From Diplolepis rosae (Eukaryota; Arthropoda; Insecta; Hymenoptera; Diplolepididae): a stretch of 64,000 nucleotides of DNA. The number at the start of each line of letters is the position of its first letter. Within the stretch, counting starts at the first letter, position 1. The translations under genes were made by a program, and so were the position numbers. This document shows, one piece after another, positions 55,365 to 64,000 of the stretch. The stretch covers positions 5,580,001 through 5,644,000 of the forward strand of contig JAPYXD010000704.1 in NCBI GenBank assembly GCA_030998225.1. Direction: 5' to 3'. Below the pieces are notes generated by a model that was not told the origin of the DNA, did no database searches, and was given only the letters and a program-made list of their open reading frames with translations.

Positions 55365-55906
55365 TGAGGTGGTTGTACGTGAAGAGGGTGAATTAATCAA
55401 ACACTTTGCAAGTCAGTTTCAAACTTAACATTTATTTTCGAAGTGTTTTGCTTACGGGCAGGGGAGAGACTGTTGCCTTGTTTTCTCCGCTTTTGAATAC
55501 TCACTCCCCTAGATGAAAATCATTGAAGTGGGAGTGATCATAGTTCTGTATAAATAAGGAGGCAAGGATGGTTACAATAAAAGATGTTTACACGAAAGGT
55601 CTTGTCGAAGGGGCAAACATAATAAGGATTAACCTAAAGTGAGGCGCTTAATGACAGTCGGCTCAGGTACGCTCGGTACGCCCGCAATATACCACTTACG
55701 CTGTAAAGAGGAACAATTCGGTAGGTATTTGTCGAACATCTGCTATGGCGCGCAATAAAATACATTGAATATCGACGAGAGTAAAAATAATATTCGAAAT
55801 TGTATATTTGTCACGTAGGCTAAAACATTTAAGTGAAAAGACATTTTTGTGCTTACAAATACATTTTATAAGGATCACGAAAAAGTCGGAACTTGCGAAC
55901 GCCACA
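55365..55906 (-). repeat. 3' LTR of gypsy element B
   Basis: Bounded by TGAGGTGGTTG and GAACGCCACA on the plus strand, matching the other LTR at both ends. Contains CTGTATAAATAAGGAGGC on the plus strand. Confidence 0.95.
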
Positions 55907-55919
55907 GTACCCCCTTACC
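55907..55919 (-). promoter_or_regulatory. Polypurine tract of gypsy element B
   Basis: The minus strand reads GGTAAGGGGGTAC directly before the 3' LTR, the expected site and composition for plus-strand priming. Confidence 0.65.
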
Positions 55920-56135
55920 AGTGATAACGCTTGCGGAATCGTAATTTAGATATAAAAAAAAATTATAATTCTAAATAAAAAAAATTTAAACAGGTTAAAC
56001 ATCATAGTATCAGGATATAAGAAGATAAAAAAAATGAAATGTTCGAGAAATATAAGTGTCACGTAATACATTTCATTGTGTGATACATGTTTACATAAAT
56101 TTGTAGCTACGTAGTACATACATATTATATAAGTC

Positions 56136-58454
56136 TTAACAAATGCATAAATGTGCGCTAGGAATAACCCGTTGCAAAAAATCGTTTGATGTCTTAATGT
56201 CTGAAGTAATTCTCGAAGGTACGCCGTAACGAGAGATCCAATTTGATAAAAAAACTGACGCGACGGTTGATGCTTCCATATCAACGATAGGAATGGCTTC
56301 CGGCCAGCGAGAAAAACGATCGATGCATGTTAGACAATATTTGTAACCTTGCGAATATTGCATGGTGATGATGTCGATGTGTACATGCTCGAATCGACCG
56401 GCTAAATTCTCGAAATCCGTGACAGGAGCTGATACGTGTCGCGTAATTTTACATCGCTGACATGCAATACATTCTCGCGCCCAATTTCTTGAGTCTCTAT
56501 TAATCGACCAGTTTGTCTTTTTTAATTTCAAAGTATTTGTTTTAGACTCTAAAATTTCGTGTAACTCGCTGTCGTTTTTCTGAGCGTATTCGAGAGTTTG
56601 ATGATCAACAGTTTTCGAAATTGCTTCGACGCGAGATAATGCATCGGCTACGTAATTATCAAGGCCCTTAATGTGTCGGATATCTGTCGTGAATTGTCCG
56701 ATATAATCGAGATGACGAAATTGACGCGGCGAGCATTTTTCAAGATTCTGATTGAAAGCAAAAGTTAACGGTTTGTGATCCGTGAAAATAGTAAAATTTC
56801 TTCCTTCTATGGCGTATTTAAGACGTTTAACTGCACTAAATATTGCAAGTAATTCGCGGTCATACGCGCTGTATTTACGTTGGGCAGAAGAAAGTGTCTT
56901 TGTAAAAAAACCTAAGGGTTGTCATGCATTATCTACACGTTGTTGCAAAACTGCTCCTATTGCAAAATCAGATGCATCCACCGCGATGCTGATTGGCGAG
57001 CCTGTTATAGGATGAGCTAATAACGTGGCATTCGCGAGAGCGTCCTTAGATTCTACGAAAGCATTTTTCGCTTCTTCTGTCAACGTGATAGGCGCGTTAC
57101 CTTTTTTAGAACCTTTTAAAAAATCGTTGAGCGGCTGCAAAATTTTGGCGGCATTGGGTATAAAACGGCGGTAAAAATTAATCATGCCAAGAAAACCTCG
57201 AAGCTGTTTAATTGTTCCGGGCTCTGGGAATTCTGCAATCGCGTCAACGCGCTCTGCCAAGGGTTTAATTCCATGCATATTAACAGAGTAACCGAGGAAA
57301 GTAACTTCGCTCACGCCAAAAATACACTTAGCCGAATTTATTACAACGCCGAATTTGTTTAAACGTTCAAACAAGATGTTTAAATGTTCGTAATGTTGCT
57401 CGTTAGTCTCAGAGGCTATCAAAAAATCATCGATATAAGTGAATACAAAATCTAAACCGCGAGTAATTTCGTCAACGAATCTTTGACAAGTTTGAGCCGC
57501 ATTACGTAATCCAAACATCATGTTAGTCGCTTCGAAAAGACCGAATGGAGTTGTTATAGCAGTTTTTTCAAAATCATTTGGCGCTACAGGGATTTGATGA
57601 AACGCTCTAACTAAATCTATTTTAGAAAATACCTTTTTTCCGTGAAGTCCTTGCGCAAAATCCTCGATGTGTGGTGGAGAGTATCTGTCCGGCACGGTGC
57701 GTGCGTTTAGAGCGCGGTAATCACCGCAGGGTCGTAGCGTGCCGTCCTTTTTTAGTACCACGTGCAAAGGTGTTGCCCACGGGCTTTTCGACGGCCGGAT
57801 AATTCCTTGTTCCATTATGATGTCGAATTCAGCTTTTACGTCCTTGAAACGATCGGGAGCGAGGCGTCGAGGCTTGCAATAAACAGGTGGACCAGGCGTT
57901 GTTTTGATGTAATGCAGCACACTATGCTTGGCTGTCTCTTTTCCGAACACAGGTGGGCGAGTTAAATCAGGATATTTAGCGAGAAGCTGATGATATTCTG
58001 ATTGACCACCTATTGTTTTTACGGTAGCAATTTCCGAAGATTCAAGATGCCGTACGTACGCGACTGTCGATAAATTAGTGGTCGAATCGACTAGGCGTTT
58101 ATTTCGCGCATCCACGAGCAACCCATAGAATGATAAAAAGTCTATGCCGATTATGGGCGTGCTTACGTCCGCAATTACTAAACGCCACTTGAAACTTCGG
58201 CGGAGCGAAAAATTTAACACCACCGCGATTGTACCGTAGGTCGCGATACGTGTATTATTAGCCGCGAAAAGTTCATATGTGCACTTTTTCACATGTCCGC
58301 GTACTTTGCTGCGAGGATACACGCACAGATCTGAACCAGTGTCTATTAGAAAAGGTACTTTTGAAAATTTATCCGTTACGAAAATGCGGCGAGGACTAGA
58401 ACCGTTGTCGAGTGCCGCTCTCACACACGGCTCTACTCGTTTCCCGAGTTCCAA
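56136..58454 (-). pseudogene. pol: gypsy B Pol: protease, RT, RNase H, partial integrase
   Basis: ATG at 58454 overlaps the gag end by 22 bases. Protease [15 protein letters not shown] with [35 protein letters not shown] and the catalytic YIDDFLIAS, all intact; RNase [21 protein letters not shown] at 56922 replaces Trp in the DNA-(W)-QPLGFFTK segment, after which the same frame continues ([36 protein letters not shown]). The integrase zinc finger keeps only CIACQRC; the His half is deleted after LKLKKTN. The core keeps HVHIDIITM and GVPSRITSD, then breaks into unrelated sequence, so the catalytic Glu and C-terminus are lost. Confidence 0.92.
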
Positions 58455-59260
58455 TTACACGGTGATCGGCACTTTGTAGCTTTGTTTTTAAAACGTCGAT
58501 GATACCAGCACATCTCATTGTCATCCACTCTGATGCGTTGCGGTGTTACACTGCGGCTGTGAGATGGCCGTCGCTGCTTTGAACGCGAAGCGGAACGTGA
58601 TCGATGGTTGACAATTGCACTGATTTGAATACGTAACTGCTTCAGTTCCTCACGCATTTCGTCAATTTTACTGTCGCGAGATATTGCCGCGATACGTCCG
58701 TGTTCCGGTCGAATTTAGTGTATCCGGTCAGCTATCTCAGTCAATGCCGTCGCGTTCGTCTCCGTCGTGGCCGCTAAAACTCGCTGGGTGTTTGCAGGTA
58801 AACGAGTTCTCCAGATGGCGAGGATAAAGTCGTCGGGGGTTGATGGGATGGCCAGTTTTTTTAAGTCGCGGAAAAACTGGGAAGGAATTCTATCGCCGAT
58901 TTCCTCATTTTCCATCTATTTACGCACTCGCGAACTGTCTGATTCTGTAAGTCTTTTCACGAGCTCATTTTTTAGGAGTTCGTATTTTCCGTCCTCTGGA
59001 GGATTGATAACGATATCCTCGACTTGCTCGATGTATTTGTCACCGAAATTCGCGATAGTCACGTTGAACTTTGTTTCGTCTTTTGTTATTCTCGTGGACG
59101 CGAACTGTGCCTCTAGCAACTTGAACCAGAGTACGATTTTATGAGGCCAGAACTGTGGGATGCGAAGACTCTGTTGACTCAATGCACTCACGTGATCACT
59201 TTCTTGAGTCGCGTTTTCGGAACGGCCCGCCGAGATGTTGTCGTTCACGTTGATGGACAT
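58433..59260 (-). pseudogene. gag: gypsy B Gag with two stops
   Basis: ATG at 59260 (MSINVNDNISAG). Capsid-like FWPHKIVLWFKLLEAQF and LKNELVKRLTESDSSRVRK lead to a TAG at 58916. The same frame resumes as MENEEIGDRIPSQFFRDLKK, with a TAA at 58715 after ADRIH. The end has the CHCC motif CWYHRRFKNKATKCRSPC, the same form as in element A. Both stops are single-base changes from sense codons in the aligned element A. Confidence 0.92.
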
Positions 59261-59340
59261 TTTCGAGTATTAGTTTTTCCGGATGTAAAAAAACGAAAAT
59301 TTGACGCTTTGCACCTTCACGATCACCTCACTGCTCTTTG

Positions 59341-59358
59341 ATCACGTCGGGGTCACCA
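59341..59358 (-). promoter_or_regulatory. Primer binding site of gypsy B, tRNA-Trp
   Basis: Same 18 bases as in element A, three bases from the LTR end. Confidence 0.88.
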
Positions 59359-59361
59359 ATT

Positions 59362-59903
59362 TGAGGTGGTTGTACGTGAAGAGGGTGAATTAATCAAACA
59401 CTTTGCAAGTCAGTTTCAAACTGAACATTTATTTTCGAAGTGTTTTGCTTGCGGGCAGGGGAGAGACTGTTGCCTTGTTTTCTCCGCTTTTGAATACTCA
59501 CTCCCCTAGATGAAAATCATTGAAGTGGGAGTGATCATAGTTCTGTATAAATAAGGAGGCAAGGATGGTTACAATAAAAGATGTTTGCACGAAAGGTGTC
59601 GTCGAAGGGGCAAACATAATAAGGATTAACCTAAAGTGAGGCGCTTAATGACAGTCGGCTCAGGTACGCTCGGTACGCCCGCAATATACCACTTACGCTG
59701 TAAAGAGGAACAATTCGGTAGGTATTTGTCGAACATCTGCTATGGCGCGCAATAAAATACATTGAATATCGACGAGAGTAAAAATAATATTCGAAATTGT
59801 ATATTTGTCACGTAGGCTAAAATATTTAAGTGAAAAGACATTTTTGTGCTTACAAATACATTTTATAAGGATCACGAAAAAGTCGGAACTTGCGAACGCC
59901 ACA
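59362..59903 (-). repeat. 5' LTR of gypsy element B
   Basis: Same length as the 3' LTR. Differences seen: AACTGAAC/AACTTAAC, TTGCGGGC/TTACGGGC, TTTGCACG/TTTACACG, GGTGTCGTCG/GGTCTTGTCG and AAAATATT/AAAACATT. Confidence 0.95.
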
Positions 59904-61538
59904 TCGGCCATTATCCAACTGCAACGCTTTTATTTTTGCTCCTGTTTGCTTTTCTGCGTAGCTTTTATATTTTTTGAAAGTCTCGAACACCTGATCTTTG
60001 CTTTTCAATAGATACAGCTCGCACCAGCCACTGAAGTCATCCTTGAAGGTAACGAAATACCGATTTCCACCTTCAGATTTTATTTTCGATGGTTCACATA
60101 AGGCTGAGTGTACTATCTCCAGTAATTTTCTGCATTTTTTCGTACGTGACACAAACGGTTTCGCCGTTAATTTTCCACGATGACATACGTCACAGGCTGA
60201 CGTACTTCCCGGTAACGATTTTATTCCTGACGCGCGGCCTCTCGACAAATTCACCACGGCGTCCATGTGCAAGTGCCCGAGCCTTGCATGCCATAAATTT
60301 GCATCCGAAATTCGGGAATCTTCGATGGTTGCAGCTTTTACTTGTTCTCCTGCCTCTCGGATATAATACAAATCTCCTATGCGATCTGCCATGAATTTGA
60401 TTTCACCATCCAGCGTCCTGACAATCGCTTCGTTCTTCCTAAATAAAACCTCTCGGTCGTTATTCCGAGTGATTTTAGATACAGATACGAGATTAGTCCT
60501 GAGGTCCTTAACGAGTAATGTGTTATGCAAATTTAAGGGAATATTACCTGTGTTTGTCGATGCTGTCAAATGCGCAATGCCTTTCGCCTTCGAAATCGTT
60601 GACGTGGAATTTGCCATGTTCAGCGTCGCTGCGCACTTTTGGATGTCCGTTAGTGCATCTTCGTTGGCACACATGTGCACGGTGCAACCGCTATCCAAAC
60701 ACCATCTCCTTGATGATGACACATTTTTGACTTCTTCCGATTGCGCGACTTCAATGTAAAAATTCTCTCCCTCTGGATTGACATTTTTCGCGGAACCACT
60801 GCTACGTTGTTTACATTTCGCTGCCAGGTGGTCTGTTTTACCACATATGAAACAAGCACGCTTACCCTTCGGTTTCTGTTTACCTCGATTTCGATTTCTA
60901 CCGTATCGATTACCGGCATAGAGCGCGTTGTTATCATCTTCTGGTTCGTTAGCTCGCGTACTTCTATGCTCATCCAAAATTTTACCAATCAGCGCCTCTG
61001 TATTGGGTAGATCGTCCTTTGATCTGATGGCACACCTGAAGTTCTCGAAGCTCGGCGGTAGCCCTTTTAATATCAGCACGACCACCATGTCGTTTGGTAT
61101 TTCAATTTTCATGCCTTCCAACTGTTCCACAGCATTTGAAAATTTGTCTAGACGTTCCCTGAAATCAGCGTCTTCATCTATCTTAAATGACGTAATATCC
61201 GTAAGTAACTCGATTTTACGTATGCGTCCCTTTCATGCATGGATTGACTGCAATTTTTCCCACACTTCCCTCGATGTGGTGCAATTGGAAACAGTTTTTA
61301 ACTCAGCGCTGCCCATCGACAAGAAAATGTCGGCTATTGCCTTTTCGTCATTCGCCTTCCATTTGCTCAAATTAATTGCTGATGTCCCATCGCCGGCCAC
61401 AACTGCTGGTGCAACAATTTTACCATTTACGTAACCCCATTTATCATGTTTTACTAGCACGGCTTTCATCCACACATGCCAAACATCATAATTATGCTTG
61501 TTCAGCACCTCAAAACGTGATGATCCGTCTGAATACAT
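59904..61538 (-). pseudogene. gag-pol: copia Gag-protease-integrase 5' part
   Basis: ATG at 61538 (MYSDGSSRFEVLNKHNYDVW) opens Gag. A TGA at 61233 follows LQSIHA, then the frame goes on. Zinc knuckle CFICGKTDHLAAKC; protease WCLDSGCTVHMC; integrase finger LWHARLGHLH...CDVCHRGK. The first catalytic Asp of integrase appears as Ala: EIVHSALCEPS where HSDLCGP is usual. FVTFKDDFSGW and LQLDNGR, with the second Asp, follow. The gypsy insertion begins directly after that Arg codon. So even before the insertion this integrase was probably inactive, unless the Ala change came later. Confidence 0.9.
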
Positions 61539-61647
61539 GTTTGTCGATTATCGTAATGCCATACGGTCACGACTCAGCGTCACAGTTTTATTACGTCTTT
61601 TCACAATTCTTTCTTATTTCATATCACCTCACTGATTTTTATTCACT

Positions 61648-61662
61648 GCTGAGCCCATAACC
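61648..61662 (-). promoter_or_regulatory. copia primer binding site, internal part of initiator Met tRNA
   Basis: The minus strand GGTTATGGGCTCAGC matches 14 of 15 bases of the complement of the anticodon arm of tRNA-iMet as I remember it. Priming from an internal tRNA fragment at this position is the Drosophila copia mechanism. It abuts the LTR end CTACTACA. Confidence 0.8.
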
Positions 61663-61892
61663 TGTAGTAGATAGGCAGTATTGGGAGATATAATTAAGTA
61701 GAATTATATATAATATAAAGTGTTGACTTTATTTGCACAACAAAATTATTTGATAGATATTACAATGGTGTGTCTCTATGGTTTTATCACAAGTGTAGAA
61801 GATGTATTCGTTTACGTGATACGATATGGACGTTGACGCATGCGCGGTAACAGAACGCGTGTTAGTAAGAGAATTACCGAATATCTCCAACA
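61663..61892 (-). repeat. 5' LTR of copia element
   Basis: The inner end abuts the primer site. The outer end is set where the minus strand begins TGTTGGAGATATTCGG, because copia LTRs commonly start TGTTGGA. Length 230 bp. The partner LTR is lost, so the outer end is inferred. Confidence 0.65.
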
Positions 61893-62290
61893 GAGTTGCA
61901 TTCAATAAGTATTTTGAGAGCCAAGAAAAATAATTTTTTGAAACAGATATAATGGCAACAGAAACCTACCTTGTTTATTTATTCTTCAAATATGTAAATA
62001 TTTTAAACAAATAGTAATTACAGAAAATGGACCTCTTCAGAATTGTTTTTCGAAGATTGAAATGTTTATTATAGTATCTGGAATGTATCGCGAAAATTTA
62101 AAAGTTGGCAGTCAAGTAGTTTTTGAGATATGATTTAATATAAAAGTCACGACGGCTCTGAGCAATTATGAAATTTCTCTAAAAATATTGTTTTTTTCTA
62201 TGAAATCTTTTACAAACTACGAGCATCCAAAAAAAGCTTGATTTTTTCGACATTGAAACAGCAGAAAATTTCTGATATAACATACATACA
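61893..62290. other. No gene recognised
   Basis: AT-rich flank of the copia LTR and of the pseudogene that follows. No repeat identified. Confidence 0.4.
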
Positions 62291-62302
62291 CATACATTAC
62301 CA

Positions 62303-63072
62303 GTGGTGTTAAAACACAATTTCATCGCAAAAGCTCAATCCTCTTTCCTCAACAATGTTGAGGAATCTATAAGTGAGGGAGAATTCATCGTCACATTCGA
62401 TTTCTCGAAAAATTATTCCTTTAAGATACAAGATATGATTCAATATTATCACTGGGACGATTCCCAAGCGACCCTGCACGCTATGTGACATATTACAAAC
62501 GAAATAATGTTTTAAAAAACTACAGTTTTGTTGTAATATCAGAGAAGTCAAAACATGTAGCGGCATCAGTCAATTTATGCAATAAGAAATTGATTAAGCA
62601 TCTGAAGGCTAAATTTGGTGACTCTGCCCTTCAGAAATTTTTTTATTTTTTTGACGGAGCTGGGTCTCAGTACAAAAAAAAAGTTTAATTTTTCCTCCAT
62701 AAATCTGAATGCGGTATTGAGGCAAAGTGGCATTTTTTGGCCACTTACCATGGAAAAGGAGCATACGATAATATTGGCGGATGTGTTAAAAATGCGGCAA
62801 GAATAGTGAGTCTTAAAAAAAATAGTCAAAATCAAATAACATCTCCTAAACGCTTCTTTGATTGGGAACTTAATTATTTGAAAAATTTAAGTTGCAATTT
62901 TTGTACAAGTGAAGAACATCAGGCTCACGAAAACATATTTCAATCGCAGCAGCAAAATTGTAAAATTATACCTAAGACTCGTCAATTCCATGCATTCACA
63001 CCAATAGAAAAAATACAATTGTTGCGTAAAATATTTTCTAGTTCAGAAGAAACAATAATATTTAATATTTGA
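62303..63072 (+). pseudogene. Second, decayed copy of the HGKGACDG-family protein
   Basis: Three frames in order: VVLKHNFIAKAQSSFLNNVE, EGEFIVTFDFSKNYSFKIQD, YYHWDDSQATLHAM-stop; then CNKKLIKHLKAKFG and FYFFDGAGSQYKKK-stop; then IEAKWHFLATYHGKGAYDNI, GGCVKNAARI, FFDWELNYLKNLSCNF and ENIFQSQQQNCKIIP to a stop at 63070. Each block aligns with the copy at 48344-49099 (DFSEN, HWNNNQA, FSDGAHQQYKN, HGKGACDGVGG). The NFINLSHH segment is missing here. The last block ends with a clean C-terminus that the other copy has only in a shifted frame. No long inverted arms were found around this copy. Confidence 0.72.
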
Positions 63073-63735
63073 AATTATTCAATGCTTTGTATAAGTTTGA
63101 CATATTTTTTCATTGGACAATAAATGCAAAAGTTTTTGATATTGTCATTATGATTCCTTTAATCAAAATTCATGCGAGTTTTTCGAGAGGGCCAGCGCAA
63201 GCGGTTAGCGCGTCAAAATCCGCGAGCAGGTTGAAGACCACGCGTTATCAAAAAAACATTAATAACTTCCTTAATATTGGTTACTGACTTTTTTTTCAAA
63301 TTTAGTAATCCAAGAGAAAGAATTTTAAGGCGACCGGTTTCACCTAATTTGACACTTTTTTTTCAGTGCTAATTGAGTTAATCGATGTTTCGCATATTAG
63401 CTCACAGTGTCAACTTATTGATAAGAAAACAATAAAACAACAAATGAGACTCATTTGTCATTGTCTGGTTCGTTAAATTCACATAATTATCGATACTACT
63501 ACCTCCATTTCTTATCTCAGATTCAGATTCTCTATTAAAAAATACGTAAGCTTCATTTCAAATTATTTTTTTCGATTCGTGGCAGATGATGCTGTAATGT
63601 CGAAAAAATAAATTGTTGATTACTTCAAGGAATGCGCTTTCAAACAAAAGATCAATTAAACGTGTCGAATGTTTTCAGGAGGACCATTCAATTGTAATGA
63701 ATTCAATTATAATCACAACTTTTACCTCTACCCAG
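63073..63735. other. No gene recognised
   Basis: AT-rich. A patch at 63188-63245 has tRNA-like words but no supported fold. Confidence 0.4.
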
Positions 63736-63831
63736 GAACGCTATAGACGTGTCTATCCCCATGTATGGAAAAGGATGAATGTCACAGGCAGCGGCACTGA
63801 AAATGAGTCTGCGAGTGCCTGCGAGAAATGA
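63736..63831 (+). CDS. Candidate terminal exon, 31 codons
   Basis: CTTTTACCTCTACCCAG is a good acceptor. The following bases read ERYRRVYPHVWKRMNVTGSG and TENESASACEK, then TGA at 63829. Base composition is clearly less AT-rich than the surroundings. I do not recognise the protein, and no upstream exon was found within the window on the plus strand. Moderate to low confidence. Confidence 0.28.
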   Translation, partial: ERYRRVYPHVWKRMNVTGSGTENESASACEK

Positions 63832-64000
63832 GTGAATTGAATTAATGATAGCGCCACATGATATGTGATATGTGTCCTTTGAATGTGAGAGAAGATCCTA
63901 TAGACGGGCTGTCTCTTGAATGAGGCTCAGACTGAACTGGTTTATGGAATCTCCTGGGGGACACTGCAAAGCCTCCGCAGTCTGTGACAAAGAACAGTCC

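Larger units (their letters stand above)
55365..59903 (-). mobile_element. Ty3/gypsy retrotransposon, CsRn1-like (element B), complete LTRs, defective interior
   Basis: Two 542-bp LTRs (55365-55906, 59362-59903) with about six mismatches by eye. The 5-bp duplication TCGGC lies on both sides (55360-55364, 59904-59908). tRNA-Trp primer site and polypurine tract are present. gag has two stops, pol one stop and a lost integrase C-terminus. At 4539 bp it is shorter than a full element of this clade. Low LTR divergence means recent insertion, so the defective copy may have moved with proteins from an intact relative such as element A. Confidence 0.95.
53590..61892 (-). mobile_element. Ty1/copia retrotransposon, 3' truncated, split by a nested gypsy element
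   Basis: Minus-strand order: 5' LTR (61892-61663), primer site, gag-protease-integrase (61538-59904), nested gypsy B (59903-55365), rest of integrase, RT and start of RNase H (55364-53590). The end of RNase H, the polypurine tract and the 3' LTR are gone at the joint with a mariner relic. The host frame is in phase when the gypsy and one TCGGC copy are removed, so the gypsy was a clean insertion. Confidence 0.9.

Noticed and set aside
60379..61434. Plus-strand frames of 126 and 168 codons
   Set aside because: Antisense to the copia Gag-protease region, which has clear motifs on the minus strand.
63188..63245. tRNA-like words (GCGGTTAGCGCG, AGGTTGAAGACC)
   Set aside because: Box A/B-like spacing is roughly right, but no cloverleaf, acceptor stem or anticodon arm can be drawn.
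1..64000. CRISPR arrays, bacterial operons or ribosome binding sites
   Set aside because: The evenly spaced repeats have no unique spacers and the sequence is clearly eukaryotic.

Overview
This is a AT-rich eukaryotic window with no operons, almost no host coding sequence and a very dense load of transposable elements. The families present (mariner-type transposases, CsRn1-like Ty3/gypsy elements primed by tRNA-Trp, a copia element primed by an internal part of initiator Met tRNA, Jockey-like and R1-like LINEs, a TTAA piggyBac-type element) point to an arthropod, most likely an insect. The order cannot be fixed from this sequence.

Layout. 1-1930: 5' end of a gypsy/CsRn1 element on the minus strand with open gag and pol frames, cut by the window edge. 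4419-8007: probable non-autonomous DNA transposon with about 95-bp inverted ends and two 73-bp minisatellite arrays. 9630-10245: broken Tc1/mariner-type transposase with a D-41-D spacing. 12088-17000: foldback and palindromic elements, one carrying a hammerhead-ribozyme-like core. 18000-22791: large DNA transposon with terminal inverted repeats and a perfect 8-bp target duplication; it carries a decayed transposase-like gene that I cannot assign to a named superfamily, and a deleted mariner sits inside that gene. 23160-35250: MITEs, three mariner relics and tandem repeats. 35579-38286: GC-rich segment with a proline-rich frame, then a 5'-truncated Jockey-like LINE. 38479-42717: two copies of one MITE, the second nested in a foldback element. 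44420-50293: very long inverted-repeat element (arms about 1.2 kb) whose loop encodes part of an uncharacterised protein family; one arm holds a piggyBac-type element and a 1.7-kb unexplained insertion. 50375-51584: 5'-truncated R1-like LINE with a 28-base poly(A) tail.

51825-51911 is the best candidate for a host exon (minus strand, 29 codons between a good acceptor and a GTATGT donor). 52184-52940 is a complete but internally deleted Tc1/mariner-type element. 53590-61892 is a copia element truncated at its 3' end beside a mariner relic. It is split inside its integrase by a gypsy/CsRn1 element (55365-59903) with 542-bp LTRs and a 5-bp target duplication. 62303-63072 is a second, decayed copy of the protein family found in the 44-50 kb element. 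63736-63831 may be a terminal exon.

The window therefore reads as intronic or intergenic DNA built up by repeated nested insertion. The two most interesting objects are the transposon-like elements at 18008-22783 and 44420-50293, because each pairs clear element ends with a coding remnant of a widespread-looking but, to my knowledge, poorly described protein family. Boundaries and mismatch counts were read by eye; family names rest on motif recognition, not on searches.
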